Source of the DNA: Piezodorus guildinii
Lineage: Eukaryota; Arthropoda; Insecta; Hemiptera; Pentatomidae
Direction: 5' to 3'
Length of the DNA stretch: 64,000 nucleotides
Assembly: GCA_023052935.1 (NCBI GenBank)
Contig: CM041294.1
Location: 36,355,236 to 36,419,235 of the forward strand
The notes beneath the pieces are model-generated. The model worked only from the letters and a program-made list of their open reading frames with translations, was not told the DNA's origin and made no database searches. The position numbers and the translations under genes are program-made. The first letter of the stretch is position 1. Each line of letters begins with the position of its first letter. Below, in pieces: positions 21,546 through 32,660 of the stretch.

Positions 21546-22021
21546 GGAATTTTAAAGTATACATTTTCGACTTCATACTTATACTCAAAGGCTAACAACT
21601 TTACAGGCCAAAGAAATTTACGAAAACTAACGAATTTTAATATTATTCTCCCTTCAACATTTAGTCTTTACAATCCAGCTTCTTCATTCAGATTCTAGAC
21701 GGAGCATTCCTTACTTTTTGTCAGTGGATAATGAATCATGGCTTGCTTGAATCTCAATCTGGTAGAAAATATTGGAACAATAAGCTTCCCACATTTAGTA
21801 GAAGGAGTTCAACACTATATGGAACCAAGCAAATTACTTTCTCTTAAAAAATAACCATTTAAAAATTAGTGTTCATTGTTACCAACGGCCGCGTTGTTAA
21901 ACTCGCCAGAACCAAATGCCAGCAAGTTCACAAAAGTATCGAAAGGAGGAAAGGAATGTTTTTTTTGTTTTTTTTTTAATTACGTAAATAACATTAGATA
22001 TTACTTTTTAAAATTGTAAAT

Positions 22022-24136
22022 CTCCTCTTACTCGAACTGATGCCATACAATCAACATCTGTAACCCTCTCAAACCGTCCTTTCCAGGCAACTTTCGCAGC
22101 TGTATACTATCCTCCAGGCAATGTCATTTCTTATAACTGCCTCAACTCCTTATTCCTTTCCCTCGGACCGCGCTTTATTGCTGAAGGGGACTTTAATGCT
22201 AAACACCAACGATGGGGCTGTCGAACATCCAATACCCGTGGAAATATCCTCTCTTGTGTCTCATGAGTAAATAGCTATTCCATCCTATCGCCCATGAATC
22301 CCACTTACTGGCCTAAATCCCGAAAAAAAAACATCCTGATATCCTAGATACATTCGACACCTCCCAGCTTTCCTCTTCACAAACATCTGTTAAATCCTTA
22401 AATGACCTCTCATCCGACCATAGTCCAGTCCTGCTTTCTATGAATTCTTTGTATGTTCCTAAGCCAATCCCTCCTAAGCTGATCTTTGAACGAGTGAACT
22501 GAGACCGATTTCGGACAGACTTGGAAACCAAACTGGACTTAAGAAGAAGAAGCTCACTAAAGACGAAACTAGATAATGACAGAGCTGTAGAACAACTTAC
22601 TGACTCAATCAGTAGTAGTATACGCGATAACTCAACAAACACCAATACCACTAACACTCTACACCTTCAGAGATCTCAACCATAATTCGCAGGTTACCTT
22701 CCCGCAAAGCTCCTGGACTCCTTCCTGGGACCTTTCTTAATCACTCCTAATATCCTAAAACAAATTCCAAAAAAATCCATTCTATTCCTTACCTATATTT
22801 ACAATGCCATGCTCCGGACCACATATTTTCCTTAACCCTGGAAGTTATCTTATACTGTTAAAATGATCCCTAAACCTAAAAAGCCGCTGGAACTCCCTTA
22901 CTCTTACCGTCTTATATCTCTTTTACCCATTATGGATAAAATCCTTGAAAGACTAATCCTTAAACGACTATATTCTATCCTAGAGAATTATCAAATAATC
23001 CCAGACCACCAGTTTGGATTTCGCTCATCCCACTCCACAATGTAATCGTGTGGCACTGCACAGGAGCCTTTCTTGACGTAGAAAGAGCCGTAGAACAGGC
23101 CTTTGACCGAGTCTGGCACCCAGGACTGCTTTACAAACTCCGTAAATTCCTCCCTCCTACATACTACCTCATTATCCAGTCCTACCTCTTTGGAAGATCC
23201 TTCAAAACAAACCACAATAGTTCCTATTCCTCCCTATTTACTCGGTCTGCTGGCGTTCCTCAAGGCAGTATCTTAGGACCCATTCTTTACACATTCTATA
23301 CACCTGATATCCCAACCCATCCTAATACCTTCCTTTCTACCTATGCTGGTGACAATGGTGTGTTATCAGTCAATAATGATCCTACTATTGCCTCTCAAAC
23401 TCTTCTATCTCACATCAGAGACCTTGAAGTATGATGCCAGAATTGGAGAATCAAAATCAATTTTTAAAAAAATCCCACATGTCCACATGACATCCTGCCC
23501 AACAGTGTCCTTTAATAATATTCCGCTAGTCCCGGTTGAACAGATTCGCTATCTAGGATTCCTAGTTGACAAACGACTAACTTGGAATCCGCACACAAGA
23601 CTGAAACGACAAGAAACTGCCCGCCGCTTTCGCTTACCTCAACACTTACTGGACAGACGCTCAAACCTTCCACTTAACTACAAAAGGTCATGTGTATTAC
23701 CATCAACCATCTGGACGTACGGAGTTGAGCTTTGGGGCTCTACTAAACCATAAAATTCTTCCTGTATTCAATCCTTAAAATCCAAAATCCTTCGAAAAAC
23801 ACTCAATACTCCTTACTTTATCACCAACGAACTCATCCATAAAGACCTTGATGTCCCATTTGTTGCTGATTTGGCCCGTACGAGTATCATTCCTTCCATG
23901 ACAAACTCCACTTACACATTAACCCACTAGTTTCAATCCTTGCTTCCTCTTACATTTCTCACAATCCTCCGAGACGTCTGAAAAGAAGATGGCCTCGAGA
24001 CCTTCTAGTATAGATTACCTAGTGGAGTGTTGCCAATAGGCATAATCTTTTCATGCATATTATCCATATTATTAGCCAATTTACTTGATGTATGTACTAA
24101 TACAGTTGTAAATTTCAATAAATTAAGAAAAAAAAA
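22022..24136 (+). pseudogene. Jockey LINE, long decayed copy (EN and RT)
   Basis: Endonuclease remains at 22090-22260 (AAVYYPPGN, then AEGDFNAKHQRWGCR). RT follows in several frames: KPKKPLELPYSYRLISLLP (22869), HQFGFRSSHST, VPQGSILGPILYT (23250), an altered catalytic box YAGDN where siblings have YADDT (about 23341), LVDKRLTWNPHTRLKRQ and WTYGVELWGSTKP. It has many stops and frameshifts. The 3' end is ACAGTTGTAAATTTCAATAA plus A-run. AAAATTGTAAATC (22010-22022) and AAAATTGTATATC (24133-24145) are a probable target duplication with one change. Confidence 0.9.
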
Positions 24137-24149
24137 TTGTATATCATTA

Positions 24150-24620
24150 AATAAGCCACGAGCTGCAATAAGCTATAACGACCCCATGCAAGACTTGACA
24201 AAGCATTTTTTCGGGAAGCCGAAGGAGGAATAGCATTAAGATGGAATATGAATTCCATAAAGTTAAATGAAATGAGAAAATATAGTGTCCGTAGGAAAGC
24301 TTCCTACAGAAGGTCAAGGAGAGAAGAAGAGGTCCTCTGCGGCTCCAAACAGAAAAATGTTAATTGTCTCACGGCGATATCAATTGTCTGGAAGCCCTAC
24401 TTGCACTCGGTGTAACGCAGTGAGGAACGTAAACCATGTTTTATTAGCCTGTCCAATTTTCACTAGATTAAGACAGAATCTACTAATGGATACCGTACTG
24501 AACGATTCTTTAAGACCAAGAAATTAACGGAACTGTCATCTTCAAATATTTAAAAAGAAGCCAGTACTATAACAGAGTATAAAACATCAATTAAACAGTA
24601 TGGCCACAAGAGTAGAGCTT
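24150..24620 (+). pseudogene. I-type LINE C-terminal fragment
   Basis: YRRSRREEEVL and, in another frame, RYQLSGSPTCTRCNAVRNVN and HVLLACPIFTRLRQ give the basic linker and Cys-His tail seen at 17030. It lies just downstream of the Jockey tail, so the Jockey inserted next to or into it. Confidence 0.7.
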
Positions 24621-24836
24621 AAATTTAAAAAAAAAAATATTTTTTTTATATAAAAAAGTAAATAATAAAGGTATATCAAACAACCAACTGTAATATGAAC
24701 ATTATGGTGTTTTTTTTTTTGTTTTTAATTTACAAACACCATTTTTAGAAATAAACTTTATTTTATATCATGAGTTGAAAAAAAGAAGATAAAGTTATAT
24801 AGCATACACGGTTACTTTATATGTATTATAATATGT

Positions 24837-24883
24837 TGAAAGTGTGTGATAGTTCACTATCCTCGATTTATCATACACTTTCA
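24837..24883. repeat. Short imperfect palindrome
   Basis: TGAAAGTGTGTGATA and TATCATACACTTTCA form a 15-bp stem with one mismatch around a 17-base loop. No function is evident. Confidence 0.7.
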
Positions 24884-24889
24884 TGTTTT

Positions 24890-25844
24890 ACTTTCCTCTA
24901 CTCTTGTCTTTAGTGCTTCATTTATGGTAGTAGGTATGGTAAGGTATGTCTTGTTCCGGTGAGTATATAGTGTGCATGTGTCAATAAATTAGTTAATTTT
25001 AATAAAAACTAGTTTTATATATTTTTAATAGTACACTTTTGTCGAATAATTCAACGAAAAATTTATAGAACAAATAAACGAATAAGAAAAACTTAAAAGA
25101 ATCCAGTCTTATGTCTCCATGTTGAATTTGGGAGGAAACTTTCTGGGATTCCAATACATTTGACTGAGGTCTCAGTTATACTGCCATTTAGAGACCCCCC
25201 TTTTCAGCTAAGTTTCAAACAGTGACTTAACTTCCCACTCTTGGAATTGACCCAGACAAGAAGAGGCCATTTGGGTCTTGGAGAAGGAGGGACAAAAGGG
25301 GAAGTAAGATGAATAAGACGGGAAAAAAGCGGTTTCGGGGCTATGAGGCAGATTATATTATTTAGGAGGGACAGGTTTTTAGGTTCTGTTTGTTGAGCTA
25401 ACACCGACCTACGAGATTGCCCGCCAAAAAGGCCCTATATAATGCCCTTTAAGGCCCACTCTCCCCCCGCAAACGGAAATCCCCCGCAGTAACTCATCTC
25501 CCCGGCTCGCAGACAATACTCGCCCGGGCTATACCACAAGAATTTTACCCCGTCTCGGCCCATTAGCCTATTCCCATCATTTAACAGCCATAGCGGGGCA
25601 ATGTACCTCCATAACCTTACCTCAGCTTTCTACGATTTTATTTAACTGCCTTCTTCAAACTTGTCATCTCGAAGAATAAGAAATTCTGCCAAGTAAGTAT
25701 GGTATGCCATTCCGATGTATACTATAGATGTGTGAAAAAAAAGGTCATTTAGGAATAACAAAAGTTTATGTTTTAATTCCTTCTTTCGAAATTCGCAAGC
25801 GAGATAAAATATCGGAATAAGAAACCTTGAATGGCTTACCATTT
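24890..25844. other. No gene; C-rich patch inside
   Basis: 25380-25620 is distinctly C-rich against the surroundings. No coding frame or repeat identity can be supported. Confidence 0.35.
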
Positions 25845-25950
25845 TCACAGTTGGACGTTGATTTCCACAAGGTACTACATCCATTCTAAGAAATTTTATA
25901 CAGGAACCGCGAAAATACCTCATTAATATATTTTTAAACCAACTAACATT
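25845..25950 (+). repeat. Fragment of the 1812-2200 MITE family
   Basis: GGACGTTGATTTCC followed by GGTACTACATCCATTCTAAG and GCGAAAAT parallels 1825-1900. Only the left end is present. Confidence 0.6.
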
Positions 25951-26079
25951 AAATTAAAACGTTAAAAATAAAATGATTTTTTTCGTAATTTTTGGTTTTA
26001 GCAATTGTATACCTTCCTTTTAACATTATAAAGTGGTTAAAAACTACTTAAAAACATATAAAATAAGTTAAAAGCAAGT

Positions 26080-27085
26080 ATAGTGAGCGTCAAAAATATT
26101 CGGAATTCGATATTTTTTTTTTTATTTAATAATCAATTATTTACTACCATTACTTCATATATATTTTTAAAAACAATAAATATTCAAAATGGATCCCTAA
26201 TAAGTAAAATCTATGCTTAGAATGAGAAAAGTATTTTTTATTGATGCAATATATGATTAAATAGTTGAAAGTACAAGATTATTCGGTGTAAATAGTATTC
26301 GGAAATCATTTTTCGTTGTTTACGCGTATGGAACATTTATTTCTCTATAATCCTCAATATAATCTTATGCTCTAAACATTTCTTCTTCAGTATTTAAGTT
26401 ATATCCGACCTTTAAACAAGAAATTTTTAAAATGGGACGCATAAGTAGGAACACGTCTATTGAACAGCCGCTCGGGAGGGATTATTTTTTTACGAGTAAA
26501 GGGTTAAACTTTACAACAACAAAAATAGTGTAAATGTGAATGTGCCAGTGTCTAATGTAGGAGATGTTATAAAAAGATACAATAGTGAAAATCGGCTCCA
26601 TGATAGTAAAAAAAGTAGTCGTCCGAGATCGCTATATGTCAAAGACAAAAGAATATATTAATAAAATAAGAAAAAAACTCTAGAATGAGTGCTCCCAAGC
26701 TTTTAAGTGAATGTTGTAGTTTTTGTAAATGCATAATAAGTATTCATACTATTCGTCGCGTTTTACAAAAAATATGGTTATCATAGAAGAATAACCAGAA
26801 AAACAACCTTTCATCAGCCTAATAATTAAATAAAAAAAGTTATTTTTTACAAAGGAATAAGCCTAATAAATTTTGAGACGATGTAAGCTTCACAGATGAT
26901 AATAACTGATTAAAATGACTGGTTCTGACAGGCGAATAACAGTTTGGAGGAAGCCAAAAACAGAATTTAAAGAACAAAATATACAAGGGACAATTGAACA
27001 CGGAGAAGGCGTAATGGTTTGGAGTAATTATTTGTTGTAATAAACCTTTAGACCAGATATTTTCTGATAAGATGCTCTTGGACAC
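26080..27085 (+). pseudogene. Tc1-like transposase relic
   Basis: Fragments from three frames line up with a Tc1 transposase: MGRISRNTSIEQ (26431), VGDVIKRYNSENRLHDSKKS then RPRSL, APKLLSE and ISIHTIRRVLQK, YHRRITRKTT, FTDDN and KPKTEFKEQNIQGT, ending near VMVW at 27020. The second and third catalytic acids cannot be placed. AGTGAGCGTCAAAAATATTC near 26080 may be the left TIR. No matching right TIR was found. Confidence 0.7.
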
Positions 27086-27846
27086 GGTTAATACCTAGAA
27101 GGAGACCGCAGCGTTGCAGTCGGAACAACCTGATCCAAAGGTAATAGTTGGATCCTCTGAATAATTTATTGCGAAGCATAGCCACCCCTTATCCAATAGC
27201 CGAGCCAATCTTGCAGATAAAGGAAGAGCCCAGGGCTGGTAATCCATATTACCCGCCTTAGCGCTGCTTAGGTATGATGTGGAGGAGCTGCCGTGGGAGA
27301 AAACGCTACAAAATGTCCTATCCATATAAATAGCCGCTATAGAAAAGATACATGTGAAGGCCAAGGGACGTGGAGAGAAATAGTAAATATCTGAATGAAA
27401 TAAAATGATAGGGGGGAACAGATAGGGCGGGTCCTCGCCTGCCTTATCACCTTATATCCCTCTCTTTTTATCTACCTTCCGGCTTCCTATCTCCTTTATT
27501 AGCATTTATTTCTTACTTTTTTTTGTTTTGTATTTTTTTATTTTTTTTATTTATTTTTTTTTTTTTTGGTTTTTCCATAATTTATGGAAATCCTAGTGAA
27601 TGGGCAAAATAAGCTTAGTAACTAAAGCTTAGTAACAAACTACTAGGCATAAATCATATGAAATATGTCATTACATTATCAGAGCTGATGTAAAATGATA
27701 TCATCCAGAAAGGGTTCATGAATAAAATGAACTGGACGAAGCATAAAATATATTAAGGCTATCATATAAACTGGTGCTTTAAAAAAAAAACAATAAAATA
27801 AAAAAAAAAACGAAAGATAAATAAAAATTTAACCTTTACCATATTA
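27086..27846. other. No gene recognised
   Basis: 27095-27364 is less AT-rich and carries an 89-codon minus-strand frame without recognisable domains. 27500-27570 is T-rich. It could be an unrecognised repeat. Confidence 0.35.
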
Positions 27847-28775
27847 CATTGGGTTGTTTCACATGAAATGTCCGTTTTTATAGTTTCTGAATTACATAAA
27901 GGATTTTGCAGGTCTCTGTTGTTTTCTTCCGAATGTTTACATATTTAAAGTAAACAGTTACTAATCCTCTACGTTTTTATTATAAACATTAGCTTCCAAA
28001 TCAATTACCCACTTTTTAGTATACCTCCAAATATGAAAATGGAAACACGCAATTTTCGAGTAATATTTTTGTACCAGTTTAAACTCGGCCATTCAGCAGC
28101 TGAGGCCGCTAGAAATATTTACAAGACGTTTAGTGAAGGGAGTGTTAATGAACGGACCATTCGCCGTTGGTTTGCTAAGTTTTCAGCTTTCGGAGATACC
28201 GACTTGGAAAACTAGCTCCGAGGAAAACTTCCGTCCGTAATAGACAACGATGTCCTCAAACATACAGTAGAAGGAAACCCCTACCAAACCGTTAAAGAAC
28301 TCTCAGCACAACTAAATGCAAGTGCATCTACCGTTTCCAGGCATTTAAAGTGTATTGGGAAAGTAAAAAAGCTCGATACATGGGTAACTCATGATCTCAC
28401 TGAGCGGTAGCAAAATCCCCATGTTTCAAAACATACCTTGCAAAAATTGAACGAACTGGCCTACGAAGTTCTTCCGCACCCACCATATTCTACCAACTTG
28501 TCTCCAACAGATCACCACCTGTTCAGGAATTTAGACAACTTCGTCAATGGAAAATTTTTCGAAAAAGATGATCAAGTGGAATGTGCGTTTTCAGATTTTG
28601 TTTCACTTTAAAGCTCAGAGTTTTTTAGTTCGGGGATAAAAAAGTTGTGTCACGTTGGGAAAAATGTGTAGAAAAAGAAGGTAAATACTTCAAATAAAAT
28701 TATCTTGTTTTCATATCGTATTTAATAAAAATCCTTTACATTGAAAACGGACATTTCATGTGACAAAACCCAATA
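27847..28775 (+). mobile_element. Complete mariner element, internally deleted
   Basis: The left TIR starts CATTGGGTT and continues TCACATGAAATGTCCGTTTT. The right end is its inverse (about 30 bp, few mismatches). TA lies outside both ends (27845-27846 and 28776-28777). At 929 bp it is about 350 bp shorter than a typical mariner. Confidence 0.93.
28033..28611 (+). pseudogene. Mariner transposase with central deletion
   Basis: One frame holds the N-terminal helix-turn-helix region (FRVIFLYQFKLGHSAAEAAR, then NERTIRRWFAKF) and the second DNA-binding part (TVKELSAQLNASASTVSRHL). It then jumps after WVTHDLTER to LAYEVLPHPPYSTNLSPTDH. About 115 residues carrying the first two catalytic Asp are missing in frame. 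The third Asp (PTDHHLF) remains. Two in-frame stops (after residue 60 and after LTER). It cannot encode an active enzyme. Confidence 0.92.
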
Positions 28776-28779
28776 TAAC

Positions 28780-29264
28780 TAATTATCTGCAACTTGGTAA
28801 ACGTGTTCAGCCAAAAAGTATGAAGATTAGAGTTACAAAAGCAAAGAGACAACAAGAATATTCAATTTTACATTAATAGGCTTTATGTGTGGCCTTTAAT
28901 TTTAAAAACAGGTCTAGTTCTAACTTCCAAATGTTTTTAGGGAATACAAAAATAATATATATATGAATCATCGTTTAGATACGCAGGATAGTTATTTAGA
29001 TGGTTCTGCTTCCCAAAATTTTGAATACATATTGGGACTTTCATTCCTATAAAAATCTAAAATCTAATGTCCTATAAAAAATAAATAAAATCTGCAGCAG
29101 CTTAATTTTATACTTCCAGTTCGAAAAAAAAATCGTGCATGTTTCATGTTGATCCGTTCCTACTTTCCAGACAGGAGGATCAAAGTATACCAAAACTATA
29201 TCTACTCATCCATATTTTCTCAGTCCGTCGGTATACCATAAGGTAGTTAGTATCTATCCCTGAT
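28780..29264. other. No gene recognised
   Basis: AT-rich spacer. Confidence 0.35.
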
Positions 29265-29445
29265 GTATTATAGAGTATTTCTAAAGCGGCTGAAAAGACG
29301 ATGGTCTCGAGATATAATAACTCAAGTAACATTTGTGTATTACCACCAGTTGGTTTCTTCACAAGACCTTATTACGCAAAATATATTATTGTTTACACTC
29401 ACTTCTTGTATCTATAAATACAGTTGCAAATATCAATAAAGATAT
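29265..29445 (+). pseudogene. Jockey LINE 3' end
   Basis: AAGCGGCTGAAAAGACGATG (the LKRRW codons shared by sibling copies) is followed by the Jockey UTR ending ACAGTTGCAAATATCAATAA. Confidence 0.7.
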
Positions 29446-29631
29446 TGTGTTTTTCTTAATTAGAGAAATGGTAAAGTCTCGGTTTTTCCAACCAGAACAT
29501 TCATAAATACATAAAACATAAAAAGAAATACATAAAAAATTGGTTCACATTGGCAAAACGAATTAAAAATAATATTTAGATGTATAAAATAACCTTTTTT
29601 ATGTATTTTACCGAATTAACATAAATTTATA

Positions 29632-31458
29632 TTGCATACCTATAACCTCACCCAATCTTCCTTACGCCGTGCTAAAGCTAAATATTTCCACGATTCTCTT
29701 TCACAAGCTCCTGATTCCAAATCTAAATGGAAAATCCTCAAAAAATTATCCGTCATCAATTCAAAATCCAGCTCCATCTACCCTGTAACTCCTGACGAAC
29801 TGAACAAGCATTTCGCTGATCCCATCATTATGCCTCACCCACCACAATCCTGCATCCCTCAACGCATCTTTGACCCTGAAAACTTTTATTTCCAAAACAT
29901 TTCACCCGATGATCTACTATCCTCTATTCTTAAATCCAGAACCAACGATTACGGCCCTGACCAAATTCCTGTCAAAATTATAAAATTGTGCCTCCCAGCC
30001 ATCTTTCCAGCTCTCTTACATATTTATAACTTTTCCCTCCAACGATCCTTTTTCCCTATTGCCTGGAAGAAAGTTATAGTACGTCCTTTAAACAAAGTTC
30101 CTATCCCTTCCTCAGCATCGGACTTCAGACCCATATCGATCCTATCCAACCTTTCTAAACCTCTCGAAAGAATAGTTCACTCCCAATTTAATAATTTTCT
30201 TGAACAAAAATCCCTAATTGTTCCTTTCCAGTCTGGCTTTAGATCCCAATATTCCACACAATCTGCTCTGTTGAAAATAACCCAAGACCTTCAATCCTCT
30301 ATAGACAAACAGAAAATATCAATCCTTGTCCTCTTCGATTTTTCAAAAGCTTTCGATATGGTGAACCATGAAATCCTTCTTTCCAAAATCAGAAACCTTC
30401 CAGTATCCGAAAATGTAATAAACTGGTTTATTTCCTTCTTATCTTATCGATCCCAATATGTGATAATCCCAAATAAACCTCCTTCCTCGCCTATTCCGTT
30501 AACTCATGGAGTTCCTCAGGGGTCAGCACTCTCACCTATCCTGTTCTCCATCTATGTCAATGATCTCCCTAATTCCATACATAACTCTAAATATCACCTG
30601 TATGCTGATGACCTCCAAATTTACCTTTCCTTCCATCCCTCTGAAATGCCTGAGATGGTCCAAAAATTACAAGAAGACATTGACAGCATCAATTTATGGG
30701 CCATCAATAATGGTCTAAAGCTTAATGTTGACAAAACCAAAGCCATCCTCATTGGTTCCAAACATCTCCTCAACTCCCTAACCTGTCACCCACTACTCTA
30801 CCTCAACCATAGACCCATCATCTTCCACACATCTGTTAAAAACCTAGGTATATTCCTTGACCAAAACCTATCCTGGAATAATCATATCTCTCAAATTTCC
30901 AGAAAATCCATAGCCATTCTCAAACAGTTCCTCAGATTCCGTGATCAAATACCTCTTAAAACCCGCCAGCTTCTAGTTTCCTCTCTTATCTTCCCCCACT
31001 TCGATTATGGCTGTCTGGTGTTTGGCGGACTGTCAGAGACGCTTGAGATGAGGCTGAAGAGACTAATGAACTGCTTCATTAGATTCATCTTCGGAATTCC
31101 CAGGCGCTCTCAGGTCTCCACCTGGTATGCCGAGTTGAAGTGGCTTTATCCGAAATTCCGACGGCAATACTTCCTGGGAACCCATCTTTATAAATCTTTC
31201 AGAACCAAAAAACCCCTCTATATCTATAACATGTTCACTCCACTCTCCTCTGTCCATTCTATCAACACAAGATCCCAGTCCCTGAACCTGTTCATTCCCT
31301 CCTACAGAACTACTTCCTTCAAGAGATCTTTCGTTATTCGTGCTACTTCATTTTGGAATTCCTTACCCATGCCTATTCGTACATCCCAATCCTTAACTTC
31401 CTTCAAGCATAAACTATTTATCCATCTCCTTGAATATCAGTCTACCGCGACTTTATAA
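29632..31458 (+). CDS. CR1-like LINE reverse transcriptase, 5'-truncated but open
   Basis: 608 codons without a stop. RT motifs in order: DFRPISILSNLSKPLERIV near residue 163, catalytic LFDFSKAFDMVNHEIL near 236, THGVPQGSALSPILFSIYVN near 288, YADDLQIY at 324-327, LGIFLDQNLSW near 405. The C-terminal region (PHFDYGCLVFG, WLYPKFRRQYFLG, INTRSQSLNLFIPSYRT, SFKRSFVIRATSFWNSLP) is the family signature. There is no RNase H, which fits the CR1/L2/Jockey side of the LINE tree. The frame begins inside the linker after the endonuclease, so the endonuclease is absent and no real start codon is present: the first codon is merely where the frame opens. Confidence 0.93.
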   Translation: MHTYNLTQSSLRRAKAKYFHDSLSQAPDSKSKWKILKKLSVINSKSSSIYPVTPDELNKHFADPIIMPHPPQSCIPQRIFDPENFYFQNISPDDLLSSILKSRTNDYGPDQIPVKIIKLCLPAIFPALLHIYNFSLQRSFFPIAWKKVIVRPLNKVPIPSSASDFRPISILSNLSKPLERIVHSQFNNFLEQKSLIVPFQSGFRSQYSTQSALLKITQDLQSSIDKQKISILVLFDFSKAFDMVNHEILLSKIRNLPVSENVINWFISFLSYRSQYVIIPNKPPSSPIPLTHGVPQGSALSPILFSIYVNDLPNSIHNSKYHLYADDLQIYLSFHPSEMPEMVQKLQEDIDSINLWAINNGLKLNVDKTKAILIGSKHLLNSLTCHPLLYLNHRPIIFHTSVKNLGIFLDQNLSWNNHISQISRKSIAILKQFLRFRDQIPLKTRQLLVSSLIFPHFDYGCLVFGGLSETLEMRLKRLMNCFIRFIFGIPRRSQVSTWYAELKWLYPKFRRQYFLGTHLYKSFRTKKPLYIYNMFTPLSSVHSINTRSQSLNLFIPSYRTTSFKRSFVIRATSFWNSLPMPIRTSQSLTSFKHKLFIHLLEYQSTATL

Positions 31459-31790
31459 GTTTTGACTATTTATTTATTTTATTTTATTTTTATTATTCAA
31501 TGTTTCAGTTCATTTTATTTCTCTTATCAATTATAAGGTTGCATTATTACCTTGTACATATATATGCGTGTGTTTAAGTGTATGTATGCATCTTTTTTAT
31601 TTTATTTTTCTTTATTCATAATATGCAGTACAATTTGTTGTATGATGTATATTTTGTAGACTTAATAGCCAGAAGATTAATACTTTAATGTACATTTATA
31701 TTATTCTTAGGGGACTAGCTGTCCCAGAATAAAAATTATTTTTTTCATTTCATTTTCATTTTTTTTTCATTTCATTTCATTTCATTACTA
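31459..31790 (+). other. CR1-like LINE 3' UTR with terminal hairpin and CATTT tail
   Basis: The hairpin spans 31701-31732: TTATTCT pairs with AGAATAA, then GGGAC with GTCCC around TAGCT, with a TAG bulge. The same structure ends the copies at 869-900, 9583-9610, 33384-33414, 48412-48441 and 53560-53590. It is followed by a CATTT-type tandem tail. Confidence 0.85.
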
Positions 31791-32109
31791 TATGCCACAC
31801 TCCCACTAGGAAAAAATCGAATATCATATAGTATTAAAAAATTGAACTATTGTGCAAATTTCCACAATATTTTGAAGAATCTCTGAATAACAAACAAATA
31901 TCTAATTTTCTCATTAACGTCGTAAGATTTCTTTTGGTTCAATTTTTGTAATATATATTTGGCTGTTTCCAAAAGAAGTTGATTGAATCATTTCATTTAG
32001 TATTTTACAACGTTCCGGCCTCTAGAGATGTCAAGACCTACAGGGCGGCCGATGAGATGTTAAGTGAGTGAATATAATTTTATAATAAAGTTTTTTCGTT
32101 TAAAAGTTT
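31791..32109. other. No gene recognised
   Basis: AT-rich spacer. Confidence 0.35.
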
Positions 32110-32265
32110 AAAAATCACGCGTGTAGGGTTTGACCGATTTCTTTAATTCTTTTGTTGTTACGTTTATATCAGTTAGGAGAAGGATCTTATAAAAGAAAAG
32201 AAAAAATAGAAAAGTTACTTTGGTAGATAGTTTTTTTGTTTTGTTTTTATTATTATATATTTTTT
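32110..32265 (+). repeat. Dispersed repeat with TTTGACCGATTTCT
   Basis: Matches 42905-43065 in inverse orientation over about 130 bp, including ATCACGCGTG, TTGACCGATTTCT, AAGGATCTTAT and TACTTTGGTAGATAG. A third weaker copy is at 32560-32660, just beyond the SINE. It resembles the conserved ends of insect DNA transposons but I cannot name the family. Confidence 0.65.
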
Positions 32266-32268
32266 TAA

Positions 32269-32536
32269 GGGGAGCGGCGTGGTTTAGTGGATAGAGTCTA
32301 GTCTACTGTGCTCCGGGTCCTGGGTTCGAATTCCGGTTGTGACGCAATATTATTTATTCTGTTATTTCAGCCGGGGGACGATCTTGGGGTATAGAGACCC
32401 TCCTGGGGCAGACCCAGCCTCTATAAAGTGGGCACCCATAAATGAAGAAAAACCTGGCGGCTAGCCGTGATCTCGGCCGAATCACCTCATTGCACGGCAA
32501 CTCTTTATGGGTTGTAGTGGCACAGATTCAGGTTTA
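32269..32536 (+). repeat. tRNA-derived SINE, family A
   Basis: The head is tRNA-like with A box TGGTTTAGTGG (32280-32290) and B box GGTTCGAATTC (32323-32333), the internal RNA polymerase III promoter. The body (GACCCAGCCTCTATAAAGTG, AAAACCTGGCGGC, CACCTCATTGCACGG) is shared with 34651-34914 and 52528-52849. It ends near GGCACAGATTCAGGTTT. Confidence 0.9.
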
Positions 32537-32559
32537 ATATTTTAAAGGTAACAATAATC

Positions 32560-32660
32560 GCTCTATCTATATATATCAAAATTTTCCCTTGGTCATCACT
32601 TCACACGAGAACGATTTCTCTATTTTTTTTTTTTTAATGTTAATATTAGTCAGTTAAACG
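32560..32660 (+). repeat. Third copy of the TTTGACCGATTTCT repeat, partial
   Basis: CATCACTTCACACGAGAACG, then ATTTCTCTA and ATGTTAATATTAGTCAG, parallel the inverse of 42950-43060. Confidence 0.5.

Noticed and set aside
21370..21598. Minus-strand SLSLSL-rich frames
   Set aside because: They are translations of the GA microsatellite.
32275..32345. Functional tRNA genes at the SINE heads (32275, 34655, 52849, 59760)
   Set aside because: A and B boxes are present, but the acceptor stems do not pair fully and the shared downstream bodies show they are SINEs.
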